The notes: generated from the sequence alone by a model not told the origin. DNA of 64,000 nucleotides from Durusdinium trenchii (GCA_963970005.1 CAXAMN010023295.1:565074-629073); one strand, 5' to 3'; numbered from the stretch's first letter, positions 11,030 to 23,075 are shown. Program-made: numbers and translations.

Positions 11030-12190
11030 TGGAAGATCGATGTTGGAGACCGTTCCGACTGCACCAGCTCCGGTGGCCTCTGATCAACACACAGGCACCC
11101 ACACCGAGTTCATTCAGAGTTGGCTTGCGAACTCCGATCTGACAGTGGGCACAACTGGATATATAATTGTGCAAATGCTTTTTGTCCATCAGGCTCAACC
11201 CCCAGGATAGCTTCAACATCTTCAAAGCTCAAAGGTGACAGAACGACATATGTGACATATTCAATATTGTTCAATGAACCCCTGGTTACCCCTGGTCAAC
11301 GAATGCCGTTTTCTCGCCAAGGTAGATCTGTACAAAGCACTGCAGGTATCTATGCACACCTCAGCTATGAATAGATTCAAGCAACGTTGCCAAGAATTTA
11401 ACATGGCCTTTCTGCATTGGCCACTTGCAACCATCGTTCAATCAGGAAACGCAAGGAGGGCATCATGGCCGAAGCTTGGAGATGGCAACGTCATGGCCGT
11501 CTCCAGTCTCCCCCCACTATCAGGATGTGCCACAAGATATGCCAGTTCTGTTTCCAGCCTGATGAAGGAATCCAAGTAGCTGCCCAGCTCATCCGAAGAG
11601 CTGCCAATCCACAATCCTGAATGATTTTAAGAGGTGAGCGAACATGTCTGCACTCTCTGCATGTGAGTGCCCTGGATCATTCAGGGTGATGAGGATGTCG
11701 GTGGTCACCTGGCGACGAAAAGGCAAAACAGTTCTTCATCCAACCCCCAACTCCCTGCTGGTTGCATGATCATATTGGTCTCGCATACAAACGAGCAAAC
11801 AGTAAATAACTGTAAATATAGGCAATTTACCTAATCGCCCAGCTTCGGGCTTTGGCATTTAACCTTGAATTGTAAGCCGATTTTTGATGTCCAAGACCGC
11901 CATGCACGGAGGTTCAGAAGGCCTGCGTAGGGGAAAGCCCCAACTCTGATGGCCAGAAGCAAATGCCAACAAACATGCTCTAAGGATCTCTAAGAAAACC
12001 CCAAGCCCTTGGATTTCAACGCCGTGCATCCACCCTCCATTTGGTCCTGGAGGGGACGGAGGGGAATAGAACATGTCGTTTAGGAAATGCCAAAGGGGTC
12101 GATTTAGATTTGGTTCCATATGGCCATATTATATGGTTCCATATCCCTATTGCTTGTACACCTGGGGGCAATCCCTCTATTATATAATCC
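11030..12190. other. No supported gene
   Basis: Several short open frames exist on both strands but none has convincing composition or splice-like edges. AT-rich stretches lie near 11800-11830 and 12120-12190. Confidence 0.5.
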
Positions 12191-12195
12191 AAACG

Positions 12196-12995
12196 TCATC
12201 TGATCCCAACCTCTGGCAGGCGCAGGACAGCCGCATAGATCTGCACTGGGTCCACACGCTCCTCCTTAAACTTCGCCACCATTTGCTGTCCCACCGCCAT
12301 GAAGGCTCTGCAGCCGAGGTGGGGCACCTTTTCAATTTGGAGTGGAACAATGCCCAACATCACGGGATCCGAACTCGCAATACAATACATGTCTGTTTGT
12401 ATGTCGTATGTTTGTTTGTCATTGTCATTGTTCGTTCGTTCGTTCGTTCGTTGGTTTGTTTGTTTCTTTGTTTGTTTTCTTGCTTGCTTGCTTGCTTGTT
12501 TGTTTGTGCGTGTCCGTTTGTCGTCATTTCAACAATTTGGGAGGGGGTGCGGGAGGGTGCAATGCCTTCCCCGCAATGGCACTGAAGGTACGCTGTATTA
12601 TTTGTGTATTCATGGTATCTATGTATATATGTAATTATGTCCTTTATATATATATAGGACGGTCTCTTCACATGTGCGTAGGTATGCATCCCCTGGCATA
12701 TATACATCTTGATACGGGACTATATATATATATGTGTTCCGCCGAGAGGCATACACACCTCAAACACCCATGTAAGTAGGTATGTTATGTTATTATGTTA
12801 TGTAGTGTAGTGTAGTCTAGTCTATGTATAAATATATTGTATGTAAGTATGTATGTGCATGTTTATGTATGTATCTTGCATGTATGGGTATATATGGGTA
12901 TACATGTTTGTGTATGTATGTAGTGTAGTGTAGTGTAGTGTAGTGTAGTGTATATTGTATGTATGTATGTATGTATGTATGTATGTAGGTATGTA

Positions 12996-13030
<35 letters not shown>

Positions 13031-13421
13031 GTATGTGTATGTATGTATGTAAGTATGCTGGGGCTCCCAGTCAAACAATGAGCCAAACGCCCCCCAAAAC
13101 ATCCCAAACCTACCCTGCACGTCCACGTCTTGGCCAGAAAGCCTCTTCCGGCGCCAAAGGTTTCGTGTGCAAGACCTTAGCCTCTGTGGCTTCATTGAAG
13201 GAGGCCAAGTCGTTGAGGAAGAATTCCATGGCTTCGGTGTCTGGCACCTCCTTCTGCTCCAAAACCTCGATAATGACACTCCGGTCACTGGATGTATCCA
13301 CCCACACCTCCTGGTGATCTGGCACCTCTCGGAAGTTGCTGGCATCAGCATAAGACTTGGGCAACTCGGTGAGCATGGCCCCGCCATACAATGGCACCTC
13401 TTGAGCCTCGACCTCACCCAT
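12196..13421 (-). CDS. MOG1: RAN guanine nucleotide release factor (MOG1 family), two exons
   Basis: Exon 1 (13114-13421) starts at ATG 13421 and encodes MGEVEAQEVPLYGGAMLTEL, then DASNFREVPDHQEVWVD, then VIIEVLEQKEV. These match the MOG1 signature (LFGGA, D-S-xx-R-VPDxQEV, LIVE-L). It ends in phase 2 at a GTAGGT donor. Exon 2 (12196-12373) follows GCGAG in matching phase and encodes PLQIEKV...MVAKFKEERVDPVQI YAAVLRLPE, the conserved C-terminal strand and helix of the family. The model gives about 161 aa against 186-218 in human and yeast. After LRLPE the expected T/S-D-hhhhxxN tail is missing in frame, so a third exon or a one-base error is possible. MOG1 binds Ran in the nucleus and promotes nucleotide release for nuclear transport. 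Confidence 0.85.
12385..13060. repeat. Microsatellite block filling the MOG1 intron
   Basis: (TTCG)n/(TTTG)n/(CTTG)n at 12405-12510, (TA)n at 12640-12735, (TAGTG)n near 12795-12955 and (TATG)n/(TGTATG)n at 12955-13050 lie inside the 740-nt intron between the two MOG1 exons. His/Tyr/Thr-rich ORFs here are products of the repeats. Confidence 0.9.
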
Positions 13422-13441
13422 CTTCGTCTTCACTAACTGAG

Positions 13442-13450
13442 CTTGAGCCA
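13442..13450 (-). promoter_or_regulatory. Spliced-leader-like relict in front of MOG1
   Basis: TGGCTCAAG, identical to the last nine bases of the dinoflagellate spliced leader, lies about 20 nt upstream of the MOG1 ATG in the right orientation. Such relicts arise when trans-spliced mRNA is copied back into the genome. Nine bases could also match by chance. Confidence 0.4.
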
Positions 13451-13748
13451 CATCTGGTCAACAGTTGGCCAACATCAAACATACCAACCAAGGAAGGTCT
13501 GTAAGTGCAGTTCAACCATCTGGAATCATCATGACCTTCCTACTGCACCATCTTTCGACTGACATACTGATTCTACTGGGCTACGGCTACGGGATGACCT
13601 CTGTCGCGGAGGGAGGTTGCTTTATGACCCTCCATGACCCATGTTTCGATGACCCTCCATGACCCATCTTCCAAGTTTACAAAATTGCAAGGGCTGATGC
13701 AGGGCAAAAGAAGTTCCGAAAACAACTCATGGATCCCTGCCATTCAAA

Positions 13749-14597
13749 TCATTCAGTCTGGCCTTGGCTCAGCTGCTCTCGCGTGTTCCTCTTGTTGAGG
13801 TCCAGTCGCACGGGCAACGGCGTCTTTCGGTACACCGATTCCGACATGGACCCGCCCCCCGGCGCGCTACGTGAGCGGACGAAATCCTCTGGAGAAATGG
13901 CCACGGAGATCAAAGGGGTAGTGGAGAAGACCGATTGCCTGGTTCCTAAACAGTTTGTAGTGGGCATAGCACCACCCTCCGCAAAGAGTGCCTGGGTCCA
14001 AGAGTGGCGATGAAGATCTTTCAGGATGTGGCAGTCTTCGGGATCCCCGTGTGGTTTAAGAATCAGATCGCTCACCAGCCACGTCGCTCTTCCTCACCAG
14101 GTCTTACTAGCGCCGGGTTTAACTCACATCAGGCGGTGTAAAGTCACATCTCCCAATGGTACAGAGCCAAAACCAAGAAGTCACATCATGTTTGGTAAGT
14201 CACATCAGTTAGTGCAAAACACAATGGCACTGAGGTTTTCAGTACTGCGTTATGTTATACCCCCAAGTGGCCAAAGCCCTGCGCACAATCATCTATTAGC
14301 AAGAAAAACTTCCCAAACTAAAAGAAAAGGCAACGATATCCTACTGGCACAGCCACAACGAACCAGATCCAGTTGCAAGCCCTGGCTGCCCCAAATCTAA
14401 TGGGGCACCACCCTCCCGAACCCAGTCCCCCCAAGGTTCCCAAACCTGTGTCCATCGAATCGGGTCCCGTTGTCTGGGCGGTCGCACTGATGTGCTCGTC
14501 AAAAAGCATGAAGGTCCGCAGTTCAGGACCGTCCTGGAGTCCGGTCGGAGACCGCATGGCTGGTGGAACCGGTCGGCGAAGCGGGAGAAGCGAAACC
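13749..14597 (-). CDS. 3' end of an unknown gene, two phase-consistent exons
   Basis: Exon 14446-14597 follows ACCATCAG, reads VSLLPLRRPVPPAMRSPTGL ... FMLFDEHISATAQ...DSMDT and ends phase 1 at a GTTTGG donor. Exon 13749-14017 follows CTGAAAG in matching phase, reads DLHRHSWTQALFAEGGAMPT...SPEDFVRSRSAPGGGSMSES and ends ...REQLSQGQTE at TGA. The junction restores codon GAT. Low-complexity Ser/Pro-rich, probably largely disordered. No family recognised. It ends about 330 bp upstream of the MOG1 start, in the same orientation. Confidence 0.6.
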
Positions 14598-14619
14598 CTG
14601 ATGGTTTGAAGCGGGTCTT

Positions 14620-16140
14620 TGCTCACTTTCTTGACTTGACTTGACGTTATACTGAAGCAGACTTCCTGAGAAATCCGCACAACTTCTTCGCTGACCTCAA
14701 CGAAAAAATTACACACGCGCACACACACACACATATATATATATATCAAACAAGATCTATAACAAAAGGATGGGGCCTCAAAATACAAGAGGCCGTGGGC
14801 AAAGAACACCCGTGTCAAAGGCTTCCAGCAGGAAAGCTTGTCTCAATGTGGACCCCATGCAAAAGAACAATTTCTCTAAATGGGCAAATCCCACGCGCAT
14901 GTTCTCAATAATTTAGGTTGGTCCGAAACTTTCAACCTCAAAGAGTCTTTTACATTCTTGGCCTTCTTGCAGCTGAACGTGGAAACTGTTTGGTTTTCTA
15001 CGAACATCAAGGGTGTCCAAACGCCATCCGAGCACTTCTATGTTTTGACCCTGGTGTAAATTTCACTGTTCTGAGTATTTCACATGCAGAATGAGAATCT
15101 GGGCTTTGTCAAAATGACAGCCAGCTTTCCCCAAAGACTGGCGCTGATGATTCTTCTTGGGATCACAAGTCGATCCTCTCAAGAGTGGTGATGGCAGGCA
15201 AGTCTTGGAGTTCAAGTGCCGCCCGAATCATCAAAGCCTGGACCTAGACAGAACCTCTGCCCAAATGGAACGAGTCACCGTTCTGTAATTTGAACGTAGT
15301 TGAACAGTTTTTGTTCAGTCTATATATATATATATATAATATGCAACTGCGAACTTTGTACGTGACTGGCCGCTACCCCCGCATAAGTAGTACTGTTGCT
15401 GTGGCACTGTAGAATGACAAGTCACAGTCTGACAAGCCACAAAAACCTTCACATTTCACATCCAGTCCTTTGGCGCGGCAGAGAAGACCGCGCTGGCCTC
15501 TTGTACCTGCACACACGTTCTCTCGCACAGGACCCCCCTTCTGGCTTTGCATGGCTTTGCTATCCACACCTTGCACTACAAGGCAACCCGCCTGCAAGCC
15601 AAGGGCTGGATGCTTGTGCATCCTAGGCGCTGAAAGCAAACATCAATTGCCTTCCAGTCATAACAGCCAGCCGAAATCGATCCAAATACCCAGCTCCCTG
15701 CACTCCGAAAGGAATTGAATAAACACCTCCAACAGCTCTCAAGTCTCCAATTCTCGGCCGACACTGCCAACCGAGCTCACACTGCGTCGAAGCAACGGGT
15801 CTCCCACTGGGAGAGTCACAACCACCAAGGGCGGTGCCAAACAAGACCAAAGCCTAGAGAATTTGTGGCGCCAAGGGCCAAGGGATCAGTGACTCAGTGA
15901 GTTGCTGAGATCAACTCGGATTCTGCTGAGATTGGGCGCCAAGCAGAAATAGTAACAAGAACCAAAGAATCGTACAGTCGTGAGATTTGTCAGATATCAG
16001 GGGAGAACCGTCAAAAAAGCACCTCGCAACCTAGCCTTGTGACAGATTGACACAGTGAGCCACATGCAATTCACCACGAATGTAGACTGTCGATTCTTGA
16101 TTGACTTTAACCCCCATATGAAGATCGAGGTCTTTACAAT
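14620..16140. other. No supported gene
   Basis: An (AC)n/(TA)n tract lies at 14714-14747 and an (TA)n tract at 15320-15339. Open frames are short and without clear coding character on either strand. Confidence 0.5.
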
Positions 16141-16156
16141 CCATGTCTCAAGGGAA

Positions 16157-16603
16157 TCATAAATCAATCCTAAATGCTTTCCCACCCACCCCGGTCCATT
16201 GACCATAGCCCCCGGTCCATTCGCCAGGGCGCCGGTACGGCGCTCCTTTCGCGCCCAAGCTCTCGCACCAAAGGGCGCCCAAGCGCAACATGGCGCGGCG
16301 GCGGCCGTTGGGGCCGGGAGGGTAGAGGAGGTCGAAGTAGAACTTGCCTCGGAATTTGGAGGAAACCAGTTTCTGGATGTTTTTCCTCAGCCTACATTAA
16401 GACATACAACTCCACACGACTTCCTCGCCACGTCCACCGGTCGACCGCGAACTCCGCCCGGGCTGCGCAGGGAGACGTGAATCTGCATGAACTCCTTCAG
16501 CCCGCTGATGTCGAGCCTGGGCCATGTCGAAGCGTCCAGGCGAACCCGAACGGAATACCCGGACGGACCGTTCGGACCTCGTCCTGGTGCACGTCTGGTG
16601 CAC
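16157..16603 (-). CDS. 3' end of an unknown gene with a very short GA-AG intron
   Basis: Exon A (16424-16603) follows TCCACAG and reads ...GPSGYSVRVRLDASTWPRLD ISGLKEFMQIHVSLRSPGG... VDVA. Exon B (16157-16391) follows AATGTAG and reads LRKNIQKLVSSKFRGKFYFD LLYPPGPNGRRRAMLRLGAL WCESLGAKGAPYRR...RIDL, ending at TGA. The two frames join only if 16392-16423 is removed. That segment starts GA and ends TAG, and splicing it out joins AG+G in phase. At 32 nt it is unusually short. Both exons look strongly coding. No domain family recognised. Confidence 0.6.
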
Positions 16604-16897
16604 CTGTGGAGCCTGGCTTGGCATCGTGCTCGGTGCTGGGTTGCGGGCTGGAGTTACGCGTGCGAACGGAGTTCAATTTATGCCTACTAGAGGTTTCCAT
16701 GGGTGGTCCAAATACTGTCAACTTTGGTCATATCAGGTGACTGGAAAGATACTAATCATGCTGCTAATCTGCATGGAAGGGCCTCATGCGACCGGGCCAC
16801 ATCAGGCTCCTGTTTATAAGGCGTTTACAGATTTTATTACCACGTGCAATTCACTTTTTGGTGTTGTATCAGATCATTCCAACTCCTCTGCTGAAGT

Positions 16898-17065
16898 AGA
16901 CAAGACAAGACAAGACAAAACAGGACGAGACAAGCCAAGCCGAGCAGCAGACAAGCAGCAGACAAGCAGCAGACAAGCAGCAAACAGGCACCACGCAAGC
17001 AGCAAACAAGCACCACGCAAGCGGCAAACAAGCAGCACACTGATGCACACAAGCAGCACGCAAGC
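16898..17065. repeat. CAAGCAGCAGA-type minisatellite
   Basis: Imperfect short repeats ACAAGACAAG, then AAGCAGCAGAC and CAAGCAGCAAA/CAAGCACCACG units run across the interval. Cys/Leu/Ala-rich minus-strand ORFs here are artefacts. Confidence 0.85.
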
Positions 17066-17202
17066 AGCACATTGCACGTTGCATGTCCTCAAAAGAGTCT
17101 AAAACCGCATAATGGAACAAGGATGTTGTGCAAACTGTCTAAGAGCATCCCGTGTAGGACTGGGTGGATCATGGCCCAAACGGCTGGTTGGTAGAAGCTG
17201 GT

Positions 17203-17575
17203 TCATGTGCGGAATGATCTGCTCGAAGACGACTCTCCCAGCTTGACTCGGACACGCTCCAATGCCCGAGCATGGTCCTGTTTCTTGATAGATTCAGGCC
17301 AGGGACTCTTTAAAAAATGTGCCATTCGGTGCCTAACCTGGGGACCATCCTCAATCATCCTGAACCTTCTATTCAATGAACTATACAATCACCGGATCTT
17401 CGCCCAGAAACACCATCTTCCAAGGAATCGAATCCACTCGTCCACCGTCTTCCAAGGCGCTTGTCCTTCGGACGCTTCTGACTACCCCAGAGCGACATCC
17501 GTCGCTGCTCCTTCTCCTCCTTCTCAGGAGTTCCTGCAGACACTGCCTGAGCGACAAAAGACGCGGCCTGTCTGA
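17203..17575 (-). CDS. 3' end of an unknown gene, two exons
   Basis: The upstream exon begins at 17575 after ACCTCAAG and reads QVRQAASFVAQAVSAGTPEK EEKEQRRMSLWGSQKRPKDK...SGFDSLEDGVSG. A terminal exon follows (about 17203-17372) with FRMIEDGPQVRHRMAHFLKS PWPESIKKQDHARALERVRV, ending ...SSSSRSFRT at the stop. A GC donor (GG-GCGAAG) joined to AAG gives a phase-consistent link, but other junctions are possible. Charged, helical, unknown. Confidence 0.5.
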
Positions 17576-18185
17576 CTTGAGGTATCAAAGCCCAAGGAAA
17601 TGAACAACCAAATATTCCACATAAAGAAATTGTGCACAGCCTTGCTACGATCATGGGAAGAGCTCTAAAACAAACTAAAGAATTCTAAAGACACATAGTA
17701 CAGTATAGCCTATAGCCTGATACAGCCAGCACCTGATGCTCAAGACAACACCTCTCACCAGCTTCCTTCAAGTCAGTTTTCAAGTGATGACTGATGCATC
17801 TCAGGAACCGTGTTCGTGGGGCTACGTGGCGCGATCTTGATGTCTGGCAAGACCTGCCAGTGTTGCTTGACGAAAGGTGGCCTACCACCATCCGGTGCCC
17901 CAAAGCCATTTCCATCTGCAAAAGATACATGTTTCCATCTTGCATCATCTTACCCACGACCTTGCATTGTGTAGCTGGTCATTCCCACCTACCCAAGCTG
18001 CAAAGTTGCATGCTGTCACATATTTCATGAGCAAAAATTACTAGTTCACAATGTTGGATCCGCAGAATTTTGTGGAAGAGCTGGGGCCCTAGTTTCTATG
18101 CAAGTTGGCTTCCTCTACTACATATACAGTATATAATAAGTCATTACGGCTTGGTTTTGGCACTGGTGGAGTGACCACGATCGGG

Positions 18186-18300
18186 TCACGACAACGCACG
18201 TCTGCTTGCCTCAATGGCCTCAGTATTGGGCGGGATCTCCCCACTGTCTGAGTTGTTCTCCTCGGACTCATCATCAATGATGTCCGAGTCACCTGCCGTG
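18186..18300 (-). CDS. Candidate acidic terminal exon
   Basis: A minus-strand frame reads STAGDSDIIDDESEENNSDS GEIPPNTEAIEAS and stops at 18186. The acidic Ser/Asp/Glu-rich tail is protein-like, but the plus strand is also open here, so the strand is uncertain. Confidence 0.3.
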
Positions 18301-18840
18301 GAAACCGTGAAAGTTGGTTGTAAGAGCCCTAAGCGGCCACTGTCCACTGTAAAAAGACGTCCAAGAAGCAGAAGATGGGTCGAGAAAAAATGTTGCCCCA
18401 GTGATGGCATCACATTCCTCAATTGGAATTACTGGGATCTGGTTACGGTTAGAGGATAAAAGTATAAAACTCCCCGTTTTCTATAAGGCTTCAATGAAAA
18501 GATGCGTCCCAGGTATAGAAAGCAGGTCTCTTTACGTTTCAACATGTTGTTGTGTCTATGCAGCCACGTGGTATGCTTGCAAAAAGCCTGGCTTCTTCAG
18601 GAAGCAAAGAGTTTTCTGGAAGTCTCACAACTGGTCGATGTGCCACAATATAAATACAAACACACACACACACACAAGAATGCTCATCTATTCATCGTCA
18701 TGTCATAATATTGCATGCAATTATATAAGACGACCTATGGGCTACAGCATAAATGCCCAGCTTCCCCAGACCGTTCATCCATGTTCATCCCGCACAGGCT
18801 GCTCTTGAAGGTGAAAAGACCTCATAAGTGGAAATTTGCA

Positions 18841-18942
18841 TCAACTATCAGTTTCTGCTGTAGTCTTTGGTCTGCTGGTCCGGGAACATACACGGCATTT
18901 CCACGTATGTCCACGTTTCTTCACCAGGGCCAAGTGGACCAG
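18841..18942 (-). CDS. Short terminal exon, basic Cys-containing tail
   Basis: After TTGAGAG the frame reads LVHLALVKKRGHTWKCRVCS RTSRPKTTAETDS and stops at 18841-18843. The spacing KCRVC suggests half of a zinc-binding pair or a basic tail. Parent gene not identified. Confidence 0.4.
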   Translation of the reverse strand: MVHLALVKKRGHTWKCRVCSRTSRPKTTAETDS

Positions 18943-19833
18943 CTCTCAACATGCTCTGGACCTAGACGGCTGTGCAGACCGGGCCTTCTTCCTCGTCCTG
19001 CAGGCAAACCGCCAAACACGAGTATAAAGGGTGTAGCGATTGGAGATAAGCATGCTTTGCATTTTGATATTGTGGAAGATTGTGGGGTGTCTCCACAATG
19101 CGAGCTCACAACAGCCATAACCGCCTTTCGGACCCACACAAGCAAAATTGAACTCAAAATAACACATATAGTTTAATGAGCCACCATGAGCCACCTATAC
19201 CTTGCCAATCTCTTTTCGGATACATAAGTGTTCTTTTAACAGCAATGACTCCTCATGATGCCTCAAAGAAACCGCCGGGCATTCCGTAGTCTTGGTGACG
19301 TGGGATGTGGGTGTTTCGTTAACAGGGCACCCAAAAGTAGCAGTTCATCATCTTGATGTGTCAGCTCGAGCCTGCTCTTCCTCCTGCGCCTGGTCGGGTG
19401 GAGATGGAAACCATTTCATACCATTTCCACTGGAAGAACATCAACTCCTTTGGTTTCGCCTGCGCTGATACTTGTCTTCAGCATGTTTGACGCTGTGTTT
19501 TGGATCACTGTGCCTGTGAAAGGGCATAGTTCAAGGTTGGATGATTGAAGGATATTGAAGGTCCAAAGCCAGGGGTGCCTTGAGGGCCTGGAGGGTAAGG
19601 CTTCAAGGGGCTCCAACGCTCGGTTCTGAGTGCCTCGGCCATCTCTTCAGGCGTCTTTCTCCGGCAAGGGCAGCAATTCCTGAGCCAGCTTCTGCGGCAG
19701 CAATACACATCAATGGTCAAACAGCTGCTCCACAGTTTGAAGGGGTAACATGTTTATGGAATTATGTACTTTAAAAAATTAAACTGCTTGAAGTATTTGA
19801 CTACTCTTGGACCTAAAAGAGCTGCGCAATGTG

Positions 19834-20125
19834 TCATACCGAGCAAGACTGGTCGCAAGTCAGCAAAATAAAAGGACCAAAGCGCCCTTCACGCTTGAAG
19901 TAAGACTCCTCCTTCTTCCTGTCAACGGCCACGCCGTGTCCGAGGAAAAATGTGGCCATGGAAGTGGTCGTTGAGAGCTCCCCAAGGCTTTTCAAGGTAC
20001 CATCAATTCTGTCCGCCCTAGCTCTTACACTGCCATTGTGTACAGCATGTTGCAGCTGCATTCTCATGTGCCTCCTAGCTTGTTGGATCAGGAACTCTCG
20101 CCGCACAGCCAAGCATTCCTCGGCT
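19834..20125 (-). CDS. Coding exon, unknown protein
   Basis: An open minus frame reads EECLAVRREFLIQQARRHMR MQLQHAVHNGSVRARADRID GTLKSLGELSTTTSMATFFL..., with a helical basic first half and a hydrophobic stretch (STTTSMATFFLGHGVAV) in the second. The open frame continues to 19834. A membrane-proximal helix is possible. No family recognised and edges not fixed. Confidence 0.45.
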
Positions 20126-20766
20126 CACGCAGACTCACACCAATGGTCTCGCTCCTGTCACTAGTTTGCCAAATCGGGCGTTTGAGTCGGCAGGTCTTAT
20201 TCCTCGGATCGAATCGTCCAAACATGCTCCTTCGCAATGGTCCAGAACACGAGGCCACGGCAGCCGCGATGCTTTCCCTTACCGATCTCACACCCTGTGC
20301 AATTTAGCTTCTATCAATGGAAGACTCACTTGCAGCACTTGCACTCGTTCCTGGTCGACAGTCCTGAAATCGGACATGTCCGAGGCTTCAAAGCACGAAG
20401 AACATGGTTGTGCAATGTTGCGCAAAATAGGGAGACCCTCCAACCACTGGGCTTTGCGGCTTTGCTTCTCGTCCGAGCCAACTGCCACTCCCCGGCATTC
20501 GCATGAGAGGGTGAGGTCTCTTTGAGGTGAGATGTCCCTTTGCTTAGGGCCACACCTTTGCAGGCCCCATTCCTATGGAATGACAATCTAAAGGTCTTAT
20601 ACAGTAAGCAATTATAACTGTTTCACTGGATGAAAACAAATCAATCAGAACATACAAATATAGATTATATATATAGTATAAACATAGAATAAAACATATT
20701 ATGTGTATATATACATATATATTATGAAATGTCTTCTTTACAATATCTTATAATCCTGTGTTTGGG

Positions 20767-20960
20767 CTATGTCAGCCGGCTGCGGGTAGGATCTGACATG
20801 ATCTGACATCCCACGCCAGCACGCCCTCTCCTCGCTGACAATGCTTCGAAGAGCGCTTGCCGAATCGAAGCTCCACGGCGCATGTGGATCCACGCGAGGG
20901 AAGTCCAGAAGTACTTGGGATGGATGCTCTGTAGCCTCAAGGTTGTGCACAGGAATCTCT
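20767..20960 (-). CDS. Candidate exon, unknown protein
   Basis: The minus frame contains IHPKYFWTSLAWIHMRRGAS IRQALFEALSARRGRAG. The composition is protein-like but no splice edge is convincing. Confidence 0.3.
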
Positions 20961-21508
20961 CAATGCAGGAGAGCCGCATGCAAAAAACACATCATCAAAT
21001 GTTCAATAGATTTTTCAGGACACAAAACATCTGGATCATTCCACCAACATCACGCTTGAGAAAAGAGTCCGATTCAGGTTCTAAAGCATGCATGTTCGTT
21101 CATCTTCAAACGATGACCTCCTCACACGAACATTGCACGAAGGCCTCTTAGCTGCTGCGAACATTGTTGGGCTAAGTGGCACCAGCTTCAGTGCGAAGGC
21201 CCAGAGCAATCGACCCCTGGTCAACCCGCAGCCAGAGATGTCAGCCGAGTTCCTGAAAAACGTCTGGCCAGCAAAGGACAACATATGCACGCGCAAACGT
21301 ACACACACAATTCAAAGGTTTGCTGCCAAATGTTGGCGTTCTAACTGCCGTTTTGGGGTTTGACGAATGAGTTGGAGGGTCTCCAAATCCCGAAGTGTGT
21401 CTTTATACGGTATCTGGCCTTCTACTTCTAATCTTTATCCATCTTCCCGGAGACCTCATCGAAGCTCGCCAAACCTGGCCTCCCCACCGCACAATAACTC
21501 ACCCACAC

Positions 21509-21641
21509 CTTCTCCGCCTCGTCCGCCCAGCCCCTTCGCCCAGCCCAGTCGTGCCGGGCACTCCGCCCAGGTGCCGGAACTCCGCCGGCACCGGCTTCCA
21601 CTGAAAGAGCGCATCGTGCCGCATCCACCTCTGCAGGTAGC
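21509..21641 (-). CDS. Internal exon, unknown protein
   Basis: Between CCCCAG (acceptor) and AAG-GTGTGG (donor) the frame reads YLQRWMRHDALFQWKPVPAE FRHLGGVPGTTGLGEGAGRT RRRR. The GC-rich coding character differs from the surrounding AT-richer DNA, which supports an exon. No family recognised. Confidence 0.5.
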
Positions 21642-22784
21642 CTGGGGACCGGCGCGGCGGCGAGCATGGGACACTTGGAGACTAGAACGGTGTGATGTTC
21701 TCCCACCGTGCTGAGCCTGTTGCCTCATTTAGGACGAAACGGGTCAACACCATGGTTAAGTGTTTGGAGAGTAGGGGGAAAGAAGTGCAGGACTTGAACA
21801 GCTTTGATCTGCAGAGTTTTTGTTGCCTGGGATGACCCATGGAGCCTGTTGCCTAGCAGCCCAGGATTGCAGCCAAGCCCTTCAACTGCTTCATGTCCAG
21901 CAGAAGGGATAGCTCCTGGAAGGCTCGGTCAAATCCTGCAAACCCTGAGCACGCTGAGAACCTCTAGCCTTTTAAATGGCATTCGCATGTTTCAAAAATG
22001 TCTCCATAAGAATCATTTCTATCAACAGTGTCTACGAATTCCCTCATGTTGTCCAAAAGCCCACCCATCCCGCAGGAGCCTGTGGGAATGCCTGCCATGG
22101 TGCACCTGCTTGACTGCCATTAAATGCCAATTTCGTGTTGCTTCGGCCCTGCTGCTGCCCACCCGCACCCTACAAATCATCCTGGATGTTGACGTCCAAA
22201 TCCAAATGAGGTTCGTCGCCGTTGCCACGGAAGGGTCGAGCTACAAAGTGAATGCTAAAGTTGCACGGTTCAACCTACACAACGAACACGAGGAACACCA
22301 TGGGTGAAACATGGTAAAACCACGCAAGACACCACAAGAACCCTGCATTTTGCCATGTGAAACCCTCGCATGTTGGTCAGATCAGAAGGAGTTCACCGTT
22401 TCAAACCCACGACGGTCCGGCCGCAGCCTAGGGCCCCGGCAGGGCTTGAGGACAATAACATGTCTGGACAGAACATGCGTTTTGAGCAAGCGGGTGGTGT
22501 TTCAGAGCCGAAAACGCACATCAACAAACCAAAGAGGAAATCAGAGGTCGCGGCTTCAGTCTACCCCTGAGGAAGAAGCACTTTCAGCCGGTTTCAATGC
22601 AATTGATGCTCAAGGCCTAGCACTCCCAGGACCCTGTGCCCATCCAAAGGAGATACCCAGTCGTCTGCACTTCGTCTCCGGCCCATTGCATGCGAAGAAG
22701 GGGCCAAACATGAATTAAATATCTTATAACTTATAATTATAATAGGAGTCATCGAAGTTGTAAACCAAAATGGCCATTCACTTC

Positions 22785-23075
22785 TCATTTGAGAGCTTGA
22801 GAGAGTCTGATGTCACCCTTGTCCAGACAGCTTGAGATGCCTGAAGCTACCCATCCCATCTGCAGCCCAGGGACCAAATACTTGTACTGCCCAATGATGT
22901 CACGCAGCCGCCGGGCCTTCTCACGCAGCCGATGTGAGGAGACATACACCGCATCCATACCTAGGACGGTCATCCTGGAAGATCTCAAAGAATTGGACAC
23001 ACAAAGGTATAGGAAAAGCAACAACATCACCAACAAGAACACGAGAAGAACGCAAAGAACCGAAGCAGTGCTCAT
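22785..23075 (-). CDS. Small single-pass membrane protein or first exon, unknown
   Basis: A genuine ATG at 23075 starts a 96-codon frame. Residues 4-26 (ASVLCVLLVFLLVMLLLFLY) are a strong transmembrane or signal-anchor segment. The rest is polar and basic (SSHRLREKARRLRDIIGQYK). It may be complete or continue after a donor. Function unknown. Confidence 0.42.
   Translation of the reverse strand: MSTASVLCVLLVFLLVMLLLFLYLCVSNSLRSSRMTVLGMDAVYVSSHRLREKARRLRDIIGQYKYLVPGLQMGWVASGISSCLDKGDIRLSQALK

Noticed and set aside
12342..13107. Tyr/His/Thr- and Val/Cys-rich ORFs on both strands
   Set aside because: Direct translations of tetranucleotide and (TATG)n microsatellites inside the MOG1 intron.
16837..17120. 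Cys/Leu/Ala-rich minus-strand ORFs
   Set aside because: Products of the CAAGCAGCA-type minisatellite.
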